Below, piece by piece: positions 1 to 10,995 of a DNA stretch of 47,178 nt. Made by a program: the position numbers and the translations under genes. Origin of the DNA: Paludibacteraceae bacterium (GTDB taxonomy: Bacteria; Bacteroidota; Bacteroidia; Bacteroidales; Paludibacteraceae); contig JAFWXW010000024.1 in NCBI GenBank assembly GCA_017517845.1, positions 1 through 47,178 of the forward strand, given 5' to 3'. The stretch's first letter is position 1; each line of letters opens with the position of its first letter. The notes beneath the pieces are model-generated. The model did not search any database and was not told the origin of the DNA. It saw nothing but the letters and a program-made list of their open reading frames with translations.

Positions 1-85
<85 letters not shown>

Positions 86-92
86 TTTTCAG

Positions 93-131
93 AAGAAGTC
101 TTACAACACTAGATTGTGAGACTTCTTTTTT
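93..131 (+). terminator. rRNA operon terminator
   Basis: A 14-bp stem (93-106 with 114-127, one G-U pair) is followed by a T run, directly after the 5S rRNA. Confidence 0.85.
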
Positions 132-251
132 GTATGTATTGATTTTTACAGAGATAATATATTCTTTCTTATATCTTTAATTGTTTTCTTTCTATATTTT
201 TATTTCCTATTTAAATCTTAATTATATAATATTCATTTAAATAATTTTATG

Positions 252-259
252 TATATTTG
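252..259 (+). promoter_or_regulatory. Bacteroidetes -7 element upstream of the antiporter gene
   Basis: TATATTTG matches the Bacteroidetes -7 consensus TAnnTTTG and lies 28 bases before the ATG at 288. No clear -33 TTTG is seen. Confidence 0.6.
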
Positions 260-287
260 TGTTTCTAACCTAAAATCAATTATTTAA

Positions 288-1745
288 ATGACATCTAAGC
301 GTAAAACTCCGTCTATTTATGTAGCCGTTGCTATTATTTTATTCTTAGTAATGATGCTATTTTTTACAATTAAAACTTTTGGTGTAGATTCGTTAGCTGG
401 TGGTAGTCAGATTTCATTACTTATTACATCATTTTTGTGTATTTTTATAGGTACTATATTTTATAAGAAACCTTGGAAAGAATATGAAGAAGCTATCAAA
501 GAAAGTGTAGGTAGTGTTGCTTCTGCTGTAATAATTTTATTAATCATTGGTGCATTAGGTGGTGCTTGGATGATAAGTGGTGTGGTTCCTACGTTAATTT
601 ATTATGGTTTACAGATAGTACACCCTTCCATTTTCTTATTTGCTACTTGTATTTTATGTGCTATTGTATCATTAGTAATCGGAAGTTCTTGGACCACAAT
701 TGCTACAGTAGGTGTGGCTCTTATTGGTATAGGTCAAGCTCATGATTATAGTGCAGCATTAGTCGCTGGTGCTATAATTTCTGGTGCATATTTTGGAGAT
801 AAAATGTCACCACTCTCTGATACTACGGTTGTTGCATCATCTTCTTCTGGTACTCCTCTGTTTGATCATATTAAATATATGACTATTACAACAGTACCAT
901 CTTTATTAATAACACTTATAATTTTTGCTGTTATAGGTTTTTTACATGTAGATGAAGGTGGTATTTCTCCAGAAGAATTGGCGACTAAGTTGGATGAAAG
1001 GTTTTTAATTTCGCCTTGGCTTCTTCTTGTACCTTTGTTTACTGCGGTGTTAATTGCTAAAAAATTGCCTCCAATTATTACTTTATTTCTATCTACTATA
1101 GCTGCAATTATAGTTGCAGTAATTTTCCAAAAAGAAGCAGTCTATGAAATTGCTGGTTCTGAGGATTTATTTAAAGGTGCTATGATAACATTATTTGGTT
1201 CTACTGCATTAGAGTCTGATCATGTTTTACTTGCAGATCTTATTTCTACTGGTGGAATGGAAGGAATGTTGCACACTGTATGGTTGGTGTTATGTGCCAT
1301 GACATTTGGAGCTTGTATGAAGGCTTGTGGACTGGTAGAAGTAATGACTAATTATTGCAGAAGATTAATTACTAAACGTGCTTCTTTGGTTGGAACAACA
1401 GTGGCTACAGGATTTTTCTTAAATGTTACTACTGCAGATCAATATTTGAGTATTATTCTAACATCTAATCTATTTAAAGATGTTTATGATAAGAATGGTT
1501 ATGAAAGTAGATTATTAAGTCGTTCTCTAGAAGATGGAGCAACTGTTACATCTCCTCTTATTCCATGGAGTACTTGTGGTATGACTCACTCAACAATATT
1601 AGGTGTATCAACATTTGCTTATTTCCCTTATTGTTTTTTCTGTTACTTAAGTCCTATAGTAAGTATAATAGTAGCTGCCATAGGTTATAAGATTTTTAAA
1701 CGTAATAATAAAGGAGAATTTGTTCCTGTGAGAGCAACTGAATAA
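288..1745 (+). CDS. nhaC: NhaC-family Na+/H+ antiporter
   Basis: This 485-residue inner-membrane protein has about eleven hydrophobic segments and the look of the NhaC antiporter family. Features include the conserved stretch around residues 150-185 (GAIISGAYFGDKMSPLSDTT) and an SPLIPWSTCG-like motif near residue 425, both typical of NhaC. The family exchanges Na+ for H+, and some members exchange organic acid pairs such as malate/lactate, so the exact substrate is not fixed by sequence. The gene is monocistronic: it has its own TAnnTTTG promoter on the left and a hairpin terminator on the right. The ATG at 288 is the first in frame and lies just after the predicted transcription start. Confidence 0.85.
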   Translation: MTSKRKTPSIYVAVAIILFLVMMLFFTIKTFGVDSLAGGSQISLLITSFLCIFIGTIFYKKPWKEYEEAIKESVGSVASAVIILLIIGALGGAWMISGVVPTLIYYGLQIVHPSIFLFATCILCAIVSLVIGSSWTTIATVGVALIGIGQAHDYSAALVAGAIISGAYFGDKMSPLSDTTVVASSSSGTPLFDHIKYMTITTVPSLLITLIIFAVIGFLHVDEGGISPEELATKLDERFLISPWLLLVPLFTAVLIAKKLPPIITLFLSTIAAIIVAVIFQKEAVYEIAGSEDLFKGAMITLFGSTALESDHVLLADLISTGGMEGMLHTVWLVLCAMTFGACMKACGLVEVMTNYCRRLITKRASLVGTTVATGFFLNVTTADQYLSIILTSNLFKDVYDKNGYESRLLSRSLEDGATVTSPLIPWSTCGMTHSTILGVSTFAYFPYCFFCYLSPIVSIIVAAIGYKIFKRNNKGEFVPVRATE

Positions 1746-1760
1746 TTAAAGGGTAAATAC

Positions 1761-1799
1761 AAAAAAAACTGCTAGTCTATAAAGATTAGCAGTTTTTTT
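1761..1799 (+). terminator. Terminator between nhaC and the acyl-CoA ligase gene
   Basis: A 12-bp stem (AACTGCTAGTCT with AGATTAGCAGTT, one wobble pair) is flanked by A8 on the left and T7 on the right. It can therefore work in both directions for these convergent genes. Confidence 0.8.
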
Positions 1800-1814
1800 G
1801 TTCCTAAATAATTA

Positions 1815-3578
1815 TTATGCGAATAATTTATCTATGTTTTCTTTATAGAATTCTATAGCTTTATTACGTTTAACTTTTAGGGTAGGAGTTAGAAGACCAT
1901 TCTTTTGTGACCATTCATCTGGAACGATGTCAAATTTCTTAATTTTTTCGTAATCCCCTAATTCTACATTGTATTTATTCACTTCTTTTCTTAATCTAGC
2001 TATAACTTCTGGATTTTTTACTAAATCTTCTAGAGTTTTAAATTCTATTTTATGAATTTGTGCCCAAGATTTTAGATATTGTGCATTTGGAGAAATAATA
2101 GCTGCTGCAAATTTTTGGTTTTCACCTACAACCATGATATTATCAATGAATGGAGATTGAGCCATTTTTTCTTCTATTAAGAATGGGTTAATGTATTTAC
2201 CCATAGATGTTTTAAATATACTCTTGATACGACCTGTAATGGTAATGTGTCCGTTTTCATCTATAGTTGCAGTGTCGCCAGTGTGGAACCAACCATCTGC
2301 TTCAATGGCTTCTGCTGTTAAATCTGGGGCTTTGTAGTAACCTTTCATCACATTATGACCACGGCATAATAGTTCGTTAGTTTCTGGAACCAGTTTTACT
2401 TCGACTCCTTTGATAGGGCGACCTACTGTTCCTATTTTTCTACCTTTTTCTGAGCGGTCGTGAACACAGATAACTGGTGATGTTTCTGTTAATCCATATC
2501 CTTCAAATACTGGCATACCAATAGCAGAGAAGAATGAGGCTATTTCTGGACGTATAGCAGAACCTCCAGATACCACAACGTCCCATGTACCACCGATAGC
2601 TTCACGCCATTTTTTATAGATTAATTTATCTGCTAGTTTTAATTTTGCATTGTATGAAGCACTTCTTCCATCTATTTTGTATTGAAGTGCTAGGTTTAAT
2701 GCCCAATAATAAATAACTTTTTGAGCATATGGAAGTTTTTTGCCAGAGGCATATAGTTTATCATATATTTTTTCTAATAGGCGTGGAACGCAGGTCATAA
2801 TATTAGGATCAACTTCTTTAATATTATCTACGATAGTACCCATATTTTCTGCGTAGTAGATAGATATTCCTCTATATTGGTATAGATAGATAAGCATTTT
2901 TTCGTATGCGTGACACATAGGTAAGAAGCTTAATGCTCTGTAACAAGTTTCAGAAGGAACATGTTGCACTGCTAGGACTTGGTTTATAATATTTGAGTGA
3001 GCATGCATTACACCTTTGGGTTGACCCGTAGTTCCAGAAGTGTAAATGATACAACAAGTATCTTCTGGTGTAATACTACTTTTAATTTCTTCTAATTTTT
3101 TCAAATCTAGGTTTTCTTTTCCCATTTCTAGTAATTGAGATAGATAATGGTGACGACCGCGGTCAACGAATGTGTAGATACCTTTGAGACTTGGAACTGT
3201 AGGAAGAATATGTTCTATTTTTCTAAGTAGTTCTTCTCCTTCTGAGAATACGTATTTAACTTCTGCGTGATTAAGAATATAGTTATAATCTGATTCACTA
3301 ATAGTAGGGTAGATTGGTACTGTGATAGCACCAATTTGCATAATACCCATATCTAGAATATTGTATTCTGGGCGGTTTGAACTTATTATGGCTATTTTGT
3401 CTTCTTTTTTTACTCCTAATTTTAAAAGTGCAGAACTTACATAATTAGCTTTTTCTACATAGTCTTTGATGGAATAGTTAATCCATTTTCCTTCTCTTTT
3501 ACAAGATAGGGCAACTTCTTGATTAGGATAATTTTCTGTGTAGTGATCTAGTAGATCAAAAATTCTTTTTACTTCCAT
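1815..3578 (-). CDS. Long-chain acyl-CoA synthetase (AMP-forming)
   Basis: A 587-residue member of the adenylate-forming superfamily, similar to FadD15/FAA1-type long-chain fatty acid-CoA ligases. It activates fatty acids through an acyl-AMP intermediate before thioesterification to CoA. The AMP-binding P-loop YTSGTTGQPKG sits at about residues 175-190 and GYGLTETSP follows further on. The C-terminal region carries the hinge (TGDTATIDENGHITITGR) and a lysine-containing end (TPTLKVKRN). The reading frame is open 14 codons further upstream, to 3620. However, the -7 element at 3618-3625 puts transcription start inside that extension, so the ATG at 3578 is chosen. It is a single gene, convergent with nhaC. 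Confidence 0.9.
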   Translation of the reverse strand: MEVKRIFDLLDHYTENYPNQEVALSCKREGKWINYSIKDYVEKANYVSSALLKLGVKKEDKIAIISSNRPEYNILDMGIMQIGAITVPIYPTISESDYNYILNHAEVKYVFSEGEELLRKIEHILPTVPSLKGIYTFVDRGRHHYLSQLLEMGKENLDLKKLEEIKSSITPEDTCCIIYTSGTTGQPKGVMHAHSNIINQVLAVQHVPSETCYRALSFLPMCHAYEKMLIYLYQYRGISIYYAENMGTIVDNIKEVDPNIMTCVPRLLEKIYDKLYASGKKLPYAQKVIYYWALNLALQYKIDGRSASYNAKLKLADKLIYKKWREAIGGTWDVVVSGGSAIRPEIASFFSAIGMPVFEGYGLTETSPVICVHDRSEKGRKIGTVGRPIKGVEVKLVPETNELLCRGHNVMKGYYKAPDLTAEAIEADGWFHTGDTATIDENGHITITGRIKSIFKTSMGKYINPFLIEEKMAQSPFIDNIMVVGENQKFAAAIISPNAQYLKSWAQIHKIEFKTLEDLVKNPEVIARLRKEVNKYNVELGDYEKIKKFDIVPDEWSQKNGLLTPTLKVKRNKAIEFYKENIDKLFA

Positions 3579-3617
3579 ATATAATGTTTTTACAATATAA
3601 TTACAATTTATCGAGGA

Positions 3618-3625
3618 CAAAGATA
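3618..3625 (-). promoter_or_regulatory. -7 promoter element of the acyl-CoA ligase gene
   Basis: TATCTTTG on the minus strand matches TAnnTTTG, 40 bases before the ATG at 3578. It decides that start against an upstream in-frame ATG at 3620. Confidence 0.6.
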
Positions 3626-3645
3626 ATTATATTTATTGATATAAC

Positions 3646-3685
3646 TAAAAAAAATTGCACATTTTTTCAAAAAATGTGCAATTTG
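3646..3685 (-). terminator. Terminator of the ATP synthase operon
   Basis: A long perfect hairpin (AAATTGCACATTTTTT with its complement) is followed by T7 on the minus strand, 25 bases after the atpG stop. It closes the operon. Confidence 0.85.
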
Positions 3686-3707
3686 ATAGAAGAATTATAA
3701 TATTTAT

Positions 3708-4583
3708 TTAACTTCTAAGTGCTTCTGCACCACCTACAATATCTAATAGTTCATTTGTAATTACTTCTTGACGAGCTCTATTGTATTGTTGGGTTATGGC
3801 TTCTAACATATTATTTGCATTATCAGATGCTATTTGCATTGCAGTGGTTCTTGCTCCATGTTCTGCTGTATTAGAATCTATTAATGCAGCGTAGAAACGC
3901 ATACGCACTACCATAGGAACTAATGAGTTAATGAAAGTGTCTATATCTGGTTCTGTAAAGTATAGATATGATTTATTACTACTTTTGGTCTCTATAGTGT
4001 CTAATGGTAAATATGTTTCTGTGGTAGGAATTTGTACTCCTGCGTTTTTATGGTGGTTGTAAAGTAAGATTATTTTATCTATTTCTTTATTTAAGAATTT
4101 ATCTACAAGAGGTGAGATAAATTCTATAGCACCATCATAACTAGGTTTGGCAGAAAGTTCATCTATGCTACATTGAGCAATACGATTGGTCTTTTTGACA
4201 TAGTCTGAAATCTTTTTGCCAATAGGGTATATTAAAACATCTTTTTCTGGTAAATTAGAATATTCTTTTAGAGTATTTTCTAACAACTTATTGATGTTTG
4301 AATTGAATGTACCACATAATCCTGTGCATGAAGAAATACAAATGATAGCCACCCTTTTTACTTCACGTTTTTCTGCTAATGTAATATTTACCTTTTCTGG
4401 ATCTACAGAAGAAAGGTATTGTGTAAGCATATCACTTAATTTGTTCTTATAGGGAACAAATTTTAGTGTTGCTTCCTCAGATTTATGAAGTTTAGCAGCC
4501 GACACCATTTTCATAGCAGATGTCATCTTCTGGGTAGAACTAACAGATGCTATTCTAGCTCGTATTTCTTTTAAAGAAGCCAT
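3708..4583 (-). CDS. atpG: ATP synthase F1 subunit gamma
   Basis: This 291-residue protein is the rotor shaft of F1. The N-terminal helix (SLKEIRARIASVSSTQKMTSAMKMV) and the C-terminal helix (YNRARQEVITNELLDIVGGAEAL) are the two strands of the conserved gamma coiled coil. The middle is the Rossmann-like domain. It is the last gene of the operon, two bases after atpA, and is followed by a strong terminator. Length and ends are normal for the family. Confidence 0.97.
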   Translation of the reverse strand: MASLKEIRARIASVSSTQKMTSAMKMVSAAKLHKSEEATLKFVPYKNKLSDMLTQYLSSVDPEKVNITLAEKREVKRVAIICISSCTGLCGTFNSNINKLLENTLKEYSNLPEKDVLIYPIGKKISDYVKKTNRIAQCSIDELSAKPSYDGAIEFISPLVDKFLNKEIDKIILLYNHHKNAGVQIPTTETYLPLDTIETKSSNKSYLYFTEPDIDTFINSLVPMVVRMRFYAALIDSNTAEHGARTTAMQIASDNANNMLEAITQQYNRARQEVITNELLDIVGGAEALRS

Positions 4584-4585
4584 AC

Positions 4586-6169
4586 TTAGTTCTTATATTG
4601 ATTAGCTAATAATTTAGCCTCTTCTTTTAAGATGGTAGTAATTTCATCATTAATTACACCTTCTTTAAGAGGTTTTAATACTGTATCCTTATATTTTAAT
4701 TCAAGAATGTCTAAGAAATTCTTTTCAAATTCTGCTACTTTTTCTACAGGAACATCTGCTAATAAACCATTGGTTCCGCAGTAAATAATAGCAACTTGAT
4801 GTTCTGCTGGAAGCGGCGAATATCTGCCTTGTTTAAGAATTTCTACATTCTTAGCTCCTTTGTCTAGGATAATTTTGGTTGCTGCGTCTATTTCTGCACC
4901 AAATTTTGAGAATGCTTCCAACTCACGATATTGTGCTTGGTCTAGTTTAAGTGTACCTGCCACTTTTTTCATAGACTTGATTTGTGCAGAACCACCTACA
5001 CGAGACACAGAGATACCTACGTTGATAGCTGGACGAATACCTGCGTTGAATAGGTTAGATTCTAGGAATATCTGACCGTCTGTAATAGAAATTACGTTGG
5101 TAGGGATATATGCTGATACGTCACCTGCTTGAGTCTCAATAATAGGTAGAGCTGTGATTGAACCACCGCCTTTTACTTTACCTTTTAATGATTCTGGTAG
5201 GTCATTCATCTGACTTGCTACAGTATCATTGTTGATAACCTTGGCTGCACGTTCTAGCAGACGTGAGTGTAGGTAGAAAATATCACCTGGATATGCTTCA
5301 CGACCTGGTGGACGACGAAGGATAAGTGACACTTCACGATATGCTACAGCTTGTTTTGAAAGGTCATCATAAATGATTAGTGCGTGGCGACCTGTATCAC
5401 GGAAGTATTCTGCTATAGCTACACCTGCGTATGGAGCGTAGAATTGCATTGCTGCAGGGTCTGATGCTGTGGCAGAAATAACTATGGTATATTCCATAGC
5501 TCCGTTTTCTTCTAGTGTTTGGACTAGGTTTGCTATGGTAGAACCTTTTTGACCGATGCCTACATAAATACAATAAATAGGATTTCCATTTTTAAAGTTT
5601 TCCTTTTGGTTGATAATTGTATCTATTGCGATAGCAGTTTTACCTGTTTGACGGTCACCAATAATTAACTCACGTTGACCACGACCAATAGGAATCATAG
5701 CATCAATAGCTTTAATACCTGTTTGTAGTGGCTCTTTTACTGGTTGACGGAAAATTACACCTGGTGCTTTGCGTTCTAGAGGCATTTCAAAGGTTTCTCC
5801 CTTGATAGGACCTTTGCCGTCTAGTGGTTCACCTAGCATATTTATAACACGGCCTAACATGCCTTCACCTGCATTAATAGAGGCGATACGACCTGTTCTG
5901 CGTACAGTAAAACCTTCTTTAATTTCTTGAGTAGGGCCTAAAAGTACCACACCCACGTTATCTTCTTCAAGGTTTAAAACCACACCCATGATTCCGTTCT
6001 CAAATTCAACAAGTTCGTTTGATTGAACTTTGTTAAGTCCGAAAACACGAGCCACACCGTCGCTTACTTGAAGTACTTTGCTTATTTCCTCAAATTCGAG
6101 TTTATTTTTAAACCCATCTAGTTGCATTTGCAACACGCTTGAGATTTCGCTTGCTTTAATGTCCGGCAT
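4586..6169 (-). CDS. atpA: ATP synthase F1 subunit alpha
   Basis: This 527-residue protein is the non-catalytic nucleotide-binding subunit of the F1 hexamer. The P-loop GDRQTGKT lies at about residues 170-177, and the signature [11 protein letters not shown] and arginine-finger region [10 protein letters not shown] are present. The N-terminal beta-barrel ([11 protein letters not shown]) and C-terminal helical domain are complete. The start overlaps the end of atpH by 14 bases, a usual arrangement in a translationally coupled ATP synthase operon. Confidence 0.98.
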   Translation of the reverse strand: MPDIKASEISSVLQMQLDGFKNKLEFEEISKVLQVSDGVARVFGLNKVQSNELVEFENGIMGVVLNLEEDNVGVVLLGPTQEIKEGFTVRRTGRIASINAGEGMLGRVINMLGEPLDGKGPIKGETFEMPLERKAPGVIFRQPVKEPLQTGIKAIDAMIPIGRGQRELIIGDRQTGKTAIAIDTIINQKENFKNGNPIYCIYVGIGQKGSTIANLVQTLEENGAMEYTIVISATASDPAAMQFYAPYAGVAIAEYFRDTGRHALIIYDDLSKQAVAYREVSLILRRPPGREAYPGDIFYLHSRLLERAAKVINNDTVASQMNDLPESLKGKVKGGGSITALPIIETQAGDVSAYIPTNVISITDGQIFLESNLFNAGIRPAINVGISVSRVGGSAQIKSMKKVAGTLKLDQAQYRELEAFSKFGAEIDAATKIILDKGAKNVEILKQGRYSPLPAEHQVAIIYCGTNGLLADVPVEKVAEFEKNFLDILELKYKDTVLKPLKEGVINDEITTILKEEAKLLANQYKN

Positions 6170-6692
6170 ATTTATAAAGTTTTGATAATTGTCTAATAAT
6201 ACTTGCGTCTAAACGCTTTCCTTCTATATCTAAAATATATCCACCTATAATATCAGGATTAATCTCTGTTCTAAGTTCTGCTTTGGAGTTTTCTGATACT
6301 TCTACAGATTTGATAATTTGTTTTTTTATCTTGTCATCTGTCTCAACTGCTGTGGTTAGGTGGGTAACCACAATATTTTTATCTTTTCTATACAAATCTT
6401 GGTAGCTAAGTGCTATTCTATAAAAATAGTCTTCTCTGCCATGATCTACCACTAGAGATATGAAACTCTTGGTTAAATTAGAGGTTTTATTATTGAAGAT
6501 AGAATTTAATAATTTAATCTTCTCTTCTTTGGTTAGGGTAGGATTTGACATAGCTTGCTTTAGTAGATCGATCTGTGAAAATGCAGATTCAAGTGTAACC
6601 ATCTCTGAGTACACTTTTTCTTCTACTTTAGCTTCTTTTGCACTAGAAAGCAGGGCTTTAGCGTATCGTATAGAAATTTTACCGTTGTTCAT
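6156..6692 (-). CDS. atpH: ATP synthase F1 subunit delta
   Basis: This 178-residue protein is the delta/OSCP subunit that ties the F1 head to the peripheral stalk. It begins with the usual [10 protein letters not shown] helix and ends with the conserved [17 protein letters not shown] segment of the C-terminal domain. It starts two bases after the atpF stop and overlaps atpA by 14 bases. Length is typical. Confidence 0.96.
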   Translation of the reverse strand: MNNGKISIRYAKALLSSAKEAKVEEKVYSEMVTLESAFSQIDLLKQAMSNPTLTKEEKIKLLNSIFNNKTSNLTKSFISLVVDHGREDYFYRIALSYQDLYRKDKNIVVTHLTTAVETDDKIKKQIIKSVEVSENSKAELRTEINPDIIGGYILDIEGKRLDASIIRQLSKLYKYAGH

Positions 6693-6694
6693 CT

Positions 6695-7192
6695 TTATGA
6701 AAGACTTTTATTTTCTTTTAATAAAGTTTCTATATAAGCATTTTGTGCTTTTTTATCTGAAAGTTCTTTTTTAAGAACTTTTTCTGCAATGCTAATAGAT
6801 AATTGTGCTACTTCATTTCTAATCTCTTGAATAGCATTTTCTTTATCTTTTTGGATTTTGGCTTGTGCATCAGAAATAATTAGTTCTGCTTGCTTTTTTG
6901 CTTCCAATTTAGCATCTGCAATCATTTTATCAGTTAAAACTTTGGTGTCTTTAACTAAATTCATTTGCTGTGCTTGTGCTTGAGCTATGATTTCTTTCCC
7001 TTTAAGTTCTAAACCGGCTAATGCTTGGGTGGCTTCATCTGCTTTTTTTAGTGATTCTGCTATATGTTCTTCTCTCTCTTTAATAGAAGATAATATAGAT
7101 GGCCATGCAAATTTAGCTAACACAAAGAATACTAATGAGAAAGCTATAAGCATCCACACTACAAGTCCGGAATCTGGAAGGAATAAATTCAT
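6695..7192 (-). CDS. atpF: ATP synthase Fo subunit b
   Basis: This 165-residue protein is the peripheral stalk subunit. It has one N-terminal membrane helix (about residues 8-27) followed by a long charged, alanine-rich helix that forms the stalk dimer. It is separated from atpE by 149 bases, which are almost filled by a 123-bp hairpin element. The close spacing to atpH (2 bases) shows it belongs to the same transcript. Confidence 0.96.
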   Translation of the reverse strand: MNLFLPDSGLVVWMLIAFSLVFFVLAKFAWPSILSSIKEREEHIAESLKKADEATQALAGLELKGKEIIAQAQAQQMNLVKDTKVLTDKMIADAKLEAKKQAELIISDAQAKIQKDKENAIQEIRNEVAQLSISIAEKVLKKELSDKKAQNAYIETLLKENKSLS

Positions 7193-7210
7193 AATTTTTT
7201 ACTCTTTTCT

Positions 7211-7333
7211 ATGGAGTTGAATAAAAAGATGTAATTCAAGGCTTGCGCAGCCTAAGAAACCGGAGTTTACTAAGGTAAATGAGGATTTCGAAGGCAAGCG
7301 TAACGCAGAAGTACACTTTTTATTCAGTTCCAT
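7211..7333. repeat. Dispersed hairpin element, copy A (inside the atp operon)
   Basis: A 123-bp element with terminal inverted repeats (ATGGAGTTGAATAAAAAG at the left; ATGGAACTGAATAAAAAG is the complement of the right end) fills the gap between atpE and atpF. The core, read on the minus strand, contains AATCCTCATTTAC, a five-base centre and GTAAACTCCGG, shared with copies at 16688-16805 and 40047-40172. In this copy the core lies in the opposite orientation to the other two. Confidence 0.8.
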
Positions 7334-7341
7334 TAAGGTTA

Positions 7342-7596
7342 TTAGAATAGAATTGCTAAAGCACAAATAATGATGGCGAATAAAGTAACACCTTCTATAA
7401 GTGCTGCTGCAATAATCATACTAGAACGGATGTCACCTGCAGCTTCTGGTTGGCGAGAAATCGCTTCCATAGCAGCTTGACCAATGCGACCAATGCCTAA
7501 TCCAGCACCTAAAATTGCGATAGCAGCGCCTATACTTGCGCCAAATTTTGCTAATGCTGCACCTTCTAATGCAGCTTGAAGAATAACTAGTAACAT
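7342..7596 (-). CDS. atpE: ATP synthase Fo subunit c
   Basis: This 84-residue two-helix proteolipid forms the rotor ring. The polar loop is SRQPEA and the ion-binding carboxylate is the Glu in AALIEGVTLFA of helix 2. The Gln and the Ser next to the Glu that mark Na+-type rings are missing (Ile and Gly in their places by alignment to the RQP loop), so proton coupling is the better inference. The protein lacks a separate signal sequence; the first residues are hydrophobic. Confidence 0.97.
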   Translation of the reverse strand: MLLVILQAALEGAALAKFGASIGAAIAILGAGLGIGRIGQAAMEAISRQPEAAGDIRSSMIIAAALIEGVTLFAIIICALAILF

Positions 7597-7635
7597 AATA
7601 TAAAATATTTAAGTGTTAATATTAATTTTTTTTAT

Positions 7636-7670
7636 AACTCCTAACTCCTAACTTCTAACTCCTAACTCCT
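7636..7670 (-). repeat. GGAGTTA heptamer array, downstream of atpB
   Basis: Five heptamers of the type GGAGTTA, one of them a variant (GAAGTTA), read on the minus strand. They directly abut the atpB stop codon. Confidence 0.85.
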
Positions 7671-8753
7671 TTAATGATGATGTTCGACTTGAGATAATCC
7701 TATGAATATTGCTGAAAGCATGGTAAATACGTATGCTTGGATAAATGCTACTAATAATTCCAAACAATACATAAATACAGAGAATGCTACTGATACCACA
7801 GAAACTCCTGCTCCTACTGCTACTCCCATTAGACTAGTGAAGATGAATATTAATGCCATTAGCACTAGAATAATCATGTGTCCTGCAAATATATTTGCGA
7901 AAAGACGAATCATTAGTGCTATTGGTTTAGTTAATGTTCCTATCACTTCTATAAGTGGCATAAGTGGAATAGGGGCTTTTAGGAAAACTGGAACTTCTGG
8001 CCAAAAAATCTCTTTATAATATTCTTTTGTACCGAAAATATTTGTAATCAAATATGTAAATAATGCTAACACTAAAGTAACTGAAATGTTACCTGTTAGG
8101 TTCGCTCCAAATGGGAAAATAGGAATTAGTCCCATAAGGTTGTTTAATAGGATAAAGAAGAAAACTGTAAGCAAATATGGTGAAAATCTCAAATAATTTT
8201 TACCTAATGCTGGTTTTATAACGTCATCTTCTATATAGTTAATAACTACTTCAAATATATTATCACTAGTACAAGGTACTCCTAATGGTTTTTTCTTATA
8301 TCTGTTTGCCATAGGTAGGAAAATGGCCAATAAGATTACGCATGATAGTAGTAGGGCGAATACGTTTTTGGTGATAGAAAGGTCAAAAGGTCTTACTTGT
8401 TCTCCTTCTGCATTTAATTCTACTATTTTTCCGTCATAACTACCACCTTCTGCTATAAACCAACCTTCGTATTCGTGACCATGTGCTACTCTAGATGAAG
8501 AGAAACAATACCAACCTCTTTCTGAACTATAAACGATTATTGGTAGTGGAACAGAAACTGGGTGACCATTAATTTCTGTTATGTGAAATTCATACGAATC
8601 ACCAATGTGTCCGAAAATAAAACTACCTGCATCGAATTTTTCTTCTTGATGTGCTTCTGCATCGTGTCCTGCATTTTCTTCTGTATTTTCTGCATATATG
8701 CTAGCAGAAAATGCCATCATGACACACAATAATATGTATTTAATTTTTTTCAT
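7671..8753 (-). CDS. atpB: ATP synthase Fo subunit a, with N-terminal extension
   Basis: This 360-residue protein is the proton-channel subunit. It begins with a cleavable signal-like peptide (MKKIKYILLCVMMAFSASIYA) and a periplasmic extension of roughly 120 residues with His/Glu-rich stretches, as known in Bacteroidetes. The usual membrane domain follows. The essential arginine is in KPIALMIRLFANIFAGH. The reading frame is open 13 codons upstream, to 8792. The ATG at 8753 is preferred because it opens the signal peptide and lies one base after the stop of the preceding gene. The protein ends in HHH. Confidence 0.95.
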   Translation of the reverse strand: MKKIKYILLCVMMAFSASIYAENTEENAGHDAEAHQEEKFDAGSFIFGHIGDSYEFHITEINGHPVSVPLPIIVYSSERGWYCFSSSRVAHGHEYEGWFIAEGGSYDGKIVELNAEGEQVRPFDLSITKNVFALLLSCVILLAIFLPMANRYKKKPLGVPCTSDNIFEVVINYIEDDVIKPALGKNYLRFSPYLLTVFFFILLNNLMGLIPIFPFGANLTGNISVTLVLALFTYLITNIFGTKEYYKEIFWPEVPVFLKAPIPLMPLIEVIGTLTKPIALMIRLFANIFAGHMIILVLMALIFIFTSLMGVAVGAGVSVVSVAFSVFMYCLELLVAFIQAYVFTMLSAIFIGLSQVEHHH

Positions 8754-8754
8754 C

Positions 8755-9129
8755 TTATTTTTTAGCACCATTTTTGGTGATTTGTACACCAATTGTGGTT
8801 TCTATCATTAAGAATATGAAATATGTTATCAATAATCTAATAAAAAATGCTATTCCTATTTCTGGCATTGCAAATAATACTAATCCTATTAATAGTATTG
8901 TAGCAATTAATTTACTTATTTTATGAATAAAAAACCATAAATTCACCATTTTTCCTGTCCACTTAACAGATGACATTACTACAAAAGCTCCTTCTGCAAG
9001 TAGGAAGAATACTGGAATTAGAATATAAGCATTTATATAAGGCTCCTTCATAACGAATTGGTGTACTAGATAAAAAAGTACTTCCAATATTACTAGGGTA
9101 GAGATGACTATTAATGCTTTGTTTTTCAT
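8755..9129 (-). CDS. AtpI-like small membrane protein of the ATP synthase operon
   Basis: This 124-residue protein has four hydrophobic segments and sits between atpC and atpB, where Bacteroidetes carry an AtpI-like gene. AtpI proteins are thought to help c-ring assembly or Mg2+ supply. The sequence here is too divergent to be sure, so the call rests on position and topology. The ATG at 9129 is chosen over an in-frame ATG at 9147, because it leaves two bases after atpC rather than a 16-base overlap. Confidence 0.7.
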   Translation of the reverse strand: MKNKALIVISTLVILEVLFYLVHQFVMKEPYINAYILIPVFFLLAEGAFVVMSSVKWTGKMVNLWFFIHKISKLIATILLIGLVLFAMPEIGIAFFIRLLITYFIFLMIETTIGVQITKNGAKK

Positions 9130-9131
9130 TT

Positions 9132-9367
9132 TTATTGCTCTACGCAAATAGTAATTTCGTTATCGTGAACTTCTACAAACCCGCTAACTATTTCTATTTC
9201 AGTATTTTCTTCTTTATTAGTTATAGTGATAACACCTTTGTCTAATGTGGAAACTATAGGGGCATGGTTTTCTAGAACTGTAAACGCACCTATCTTTCCA
9301 GGAAGATTTACTGATGTTGCTTCCCCTTGGAATAATGTTTTAAGCGGAGATAAAATAGAAACGTTCA

Positions 9368-9368
<1 letters not shown>
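9132..9368 (-). CDS. atpC: ATP synthase F1 subunit epsilon (short form)
   Basis: This 78-residue protein corresponds to only the N-terminal beta-sandwich of epsilon (the motif LPGKIGAFTVLENHAPIVSTL is clear). The C-terminal two-helix domain, which inhibits ATP hydrolysis in many bacteria, is missing. The short form is usual in Bacteroidetes, so this is not a truncation. Its ATG overlaps the atpD stop codon by one base. Confidence 0.95.
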
Positions 9369-10891
<1,523 letters not shown>

Positions 10892-10904
10892 TTAAAAATT
10901 ATCC

Positions 10905-10912
10905 CAAAGTTA
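10905..10912 (-). promoter_or_regulatory. -7 promoter element of the ATP synthase operon
   Basis: TAACTTTG on the minus strand, 23 bases before the atpD ATG, matches TAnnTTTG. Confidence 0.65.
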
Positions 10913-10967
10913 GTGATTATTTTCTATAAAATTCAATAAATTTAAAAAAAATCTCTTTTTTAACACA

Positions 10968-10993
10968 AAAAGCGACTTTAGAAGTCGCTTTCA
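10968..10993 (-). terminator. Terminator after purC
   Basis: The stem AAGCGACTT/AAAGTCGCTT with a short loop and a T5 tail on the minus strand, immediately after the purC stop. It separates purC from the ATP synthase promoter. Confidence 0.85.
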
Positions 10994-10995
10994 CT

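Noticed and set aside
7342-7596. Sodium-coupled c-ring
   Set aside because: The Gln and Ser ligands of Na+-type subunits are replaced by Ile and Gly in alignment to the RQP loop.
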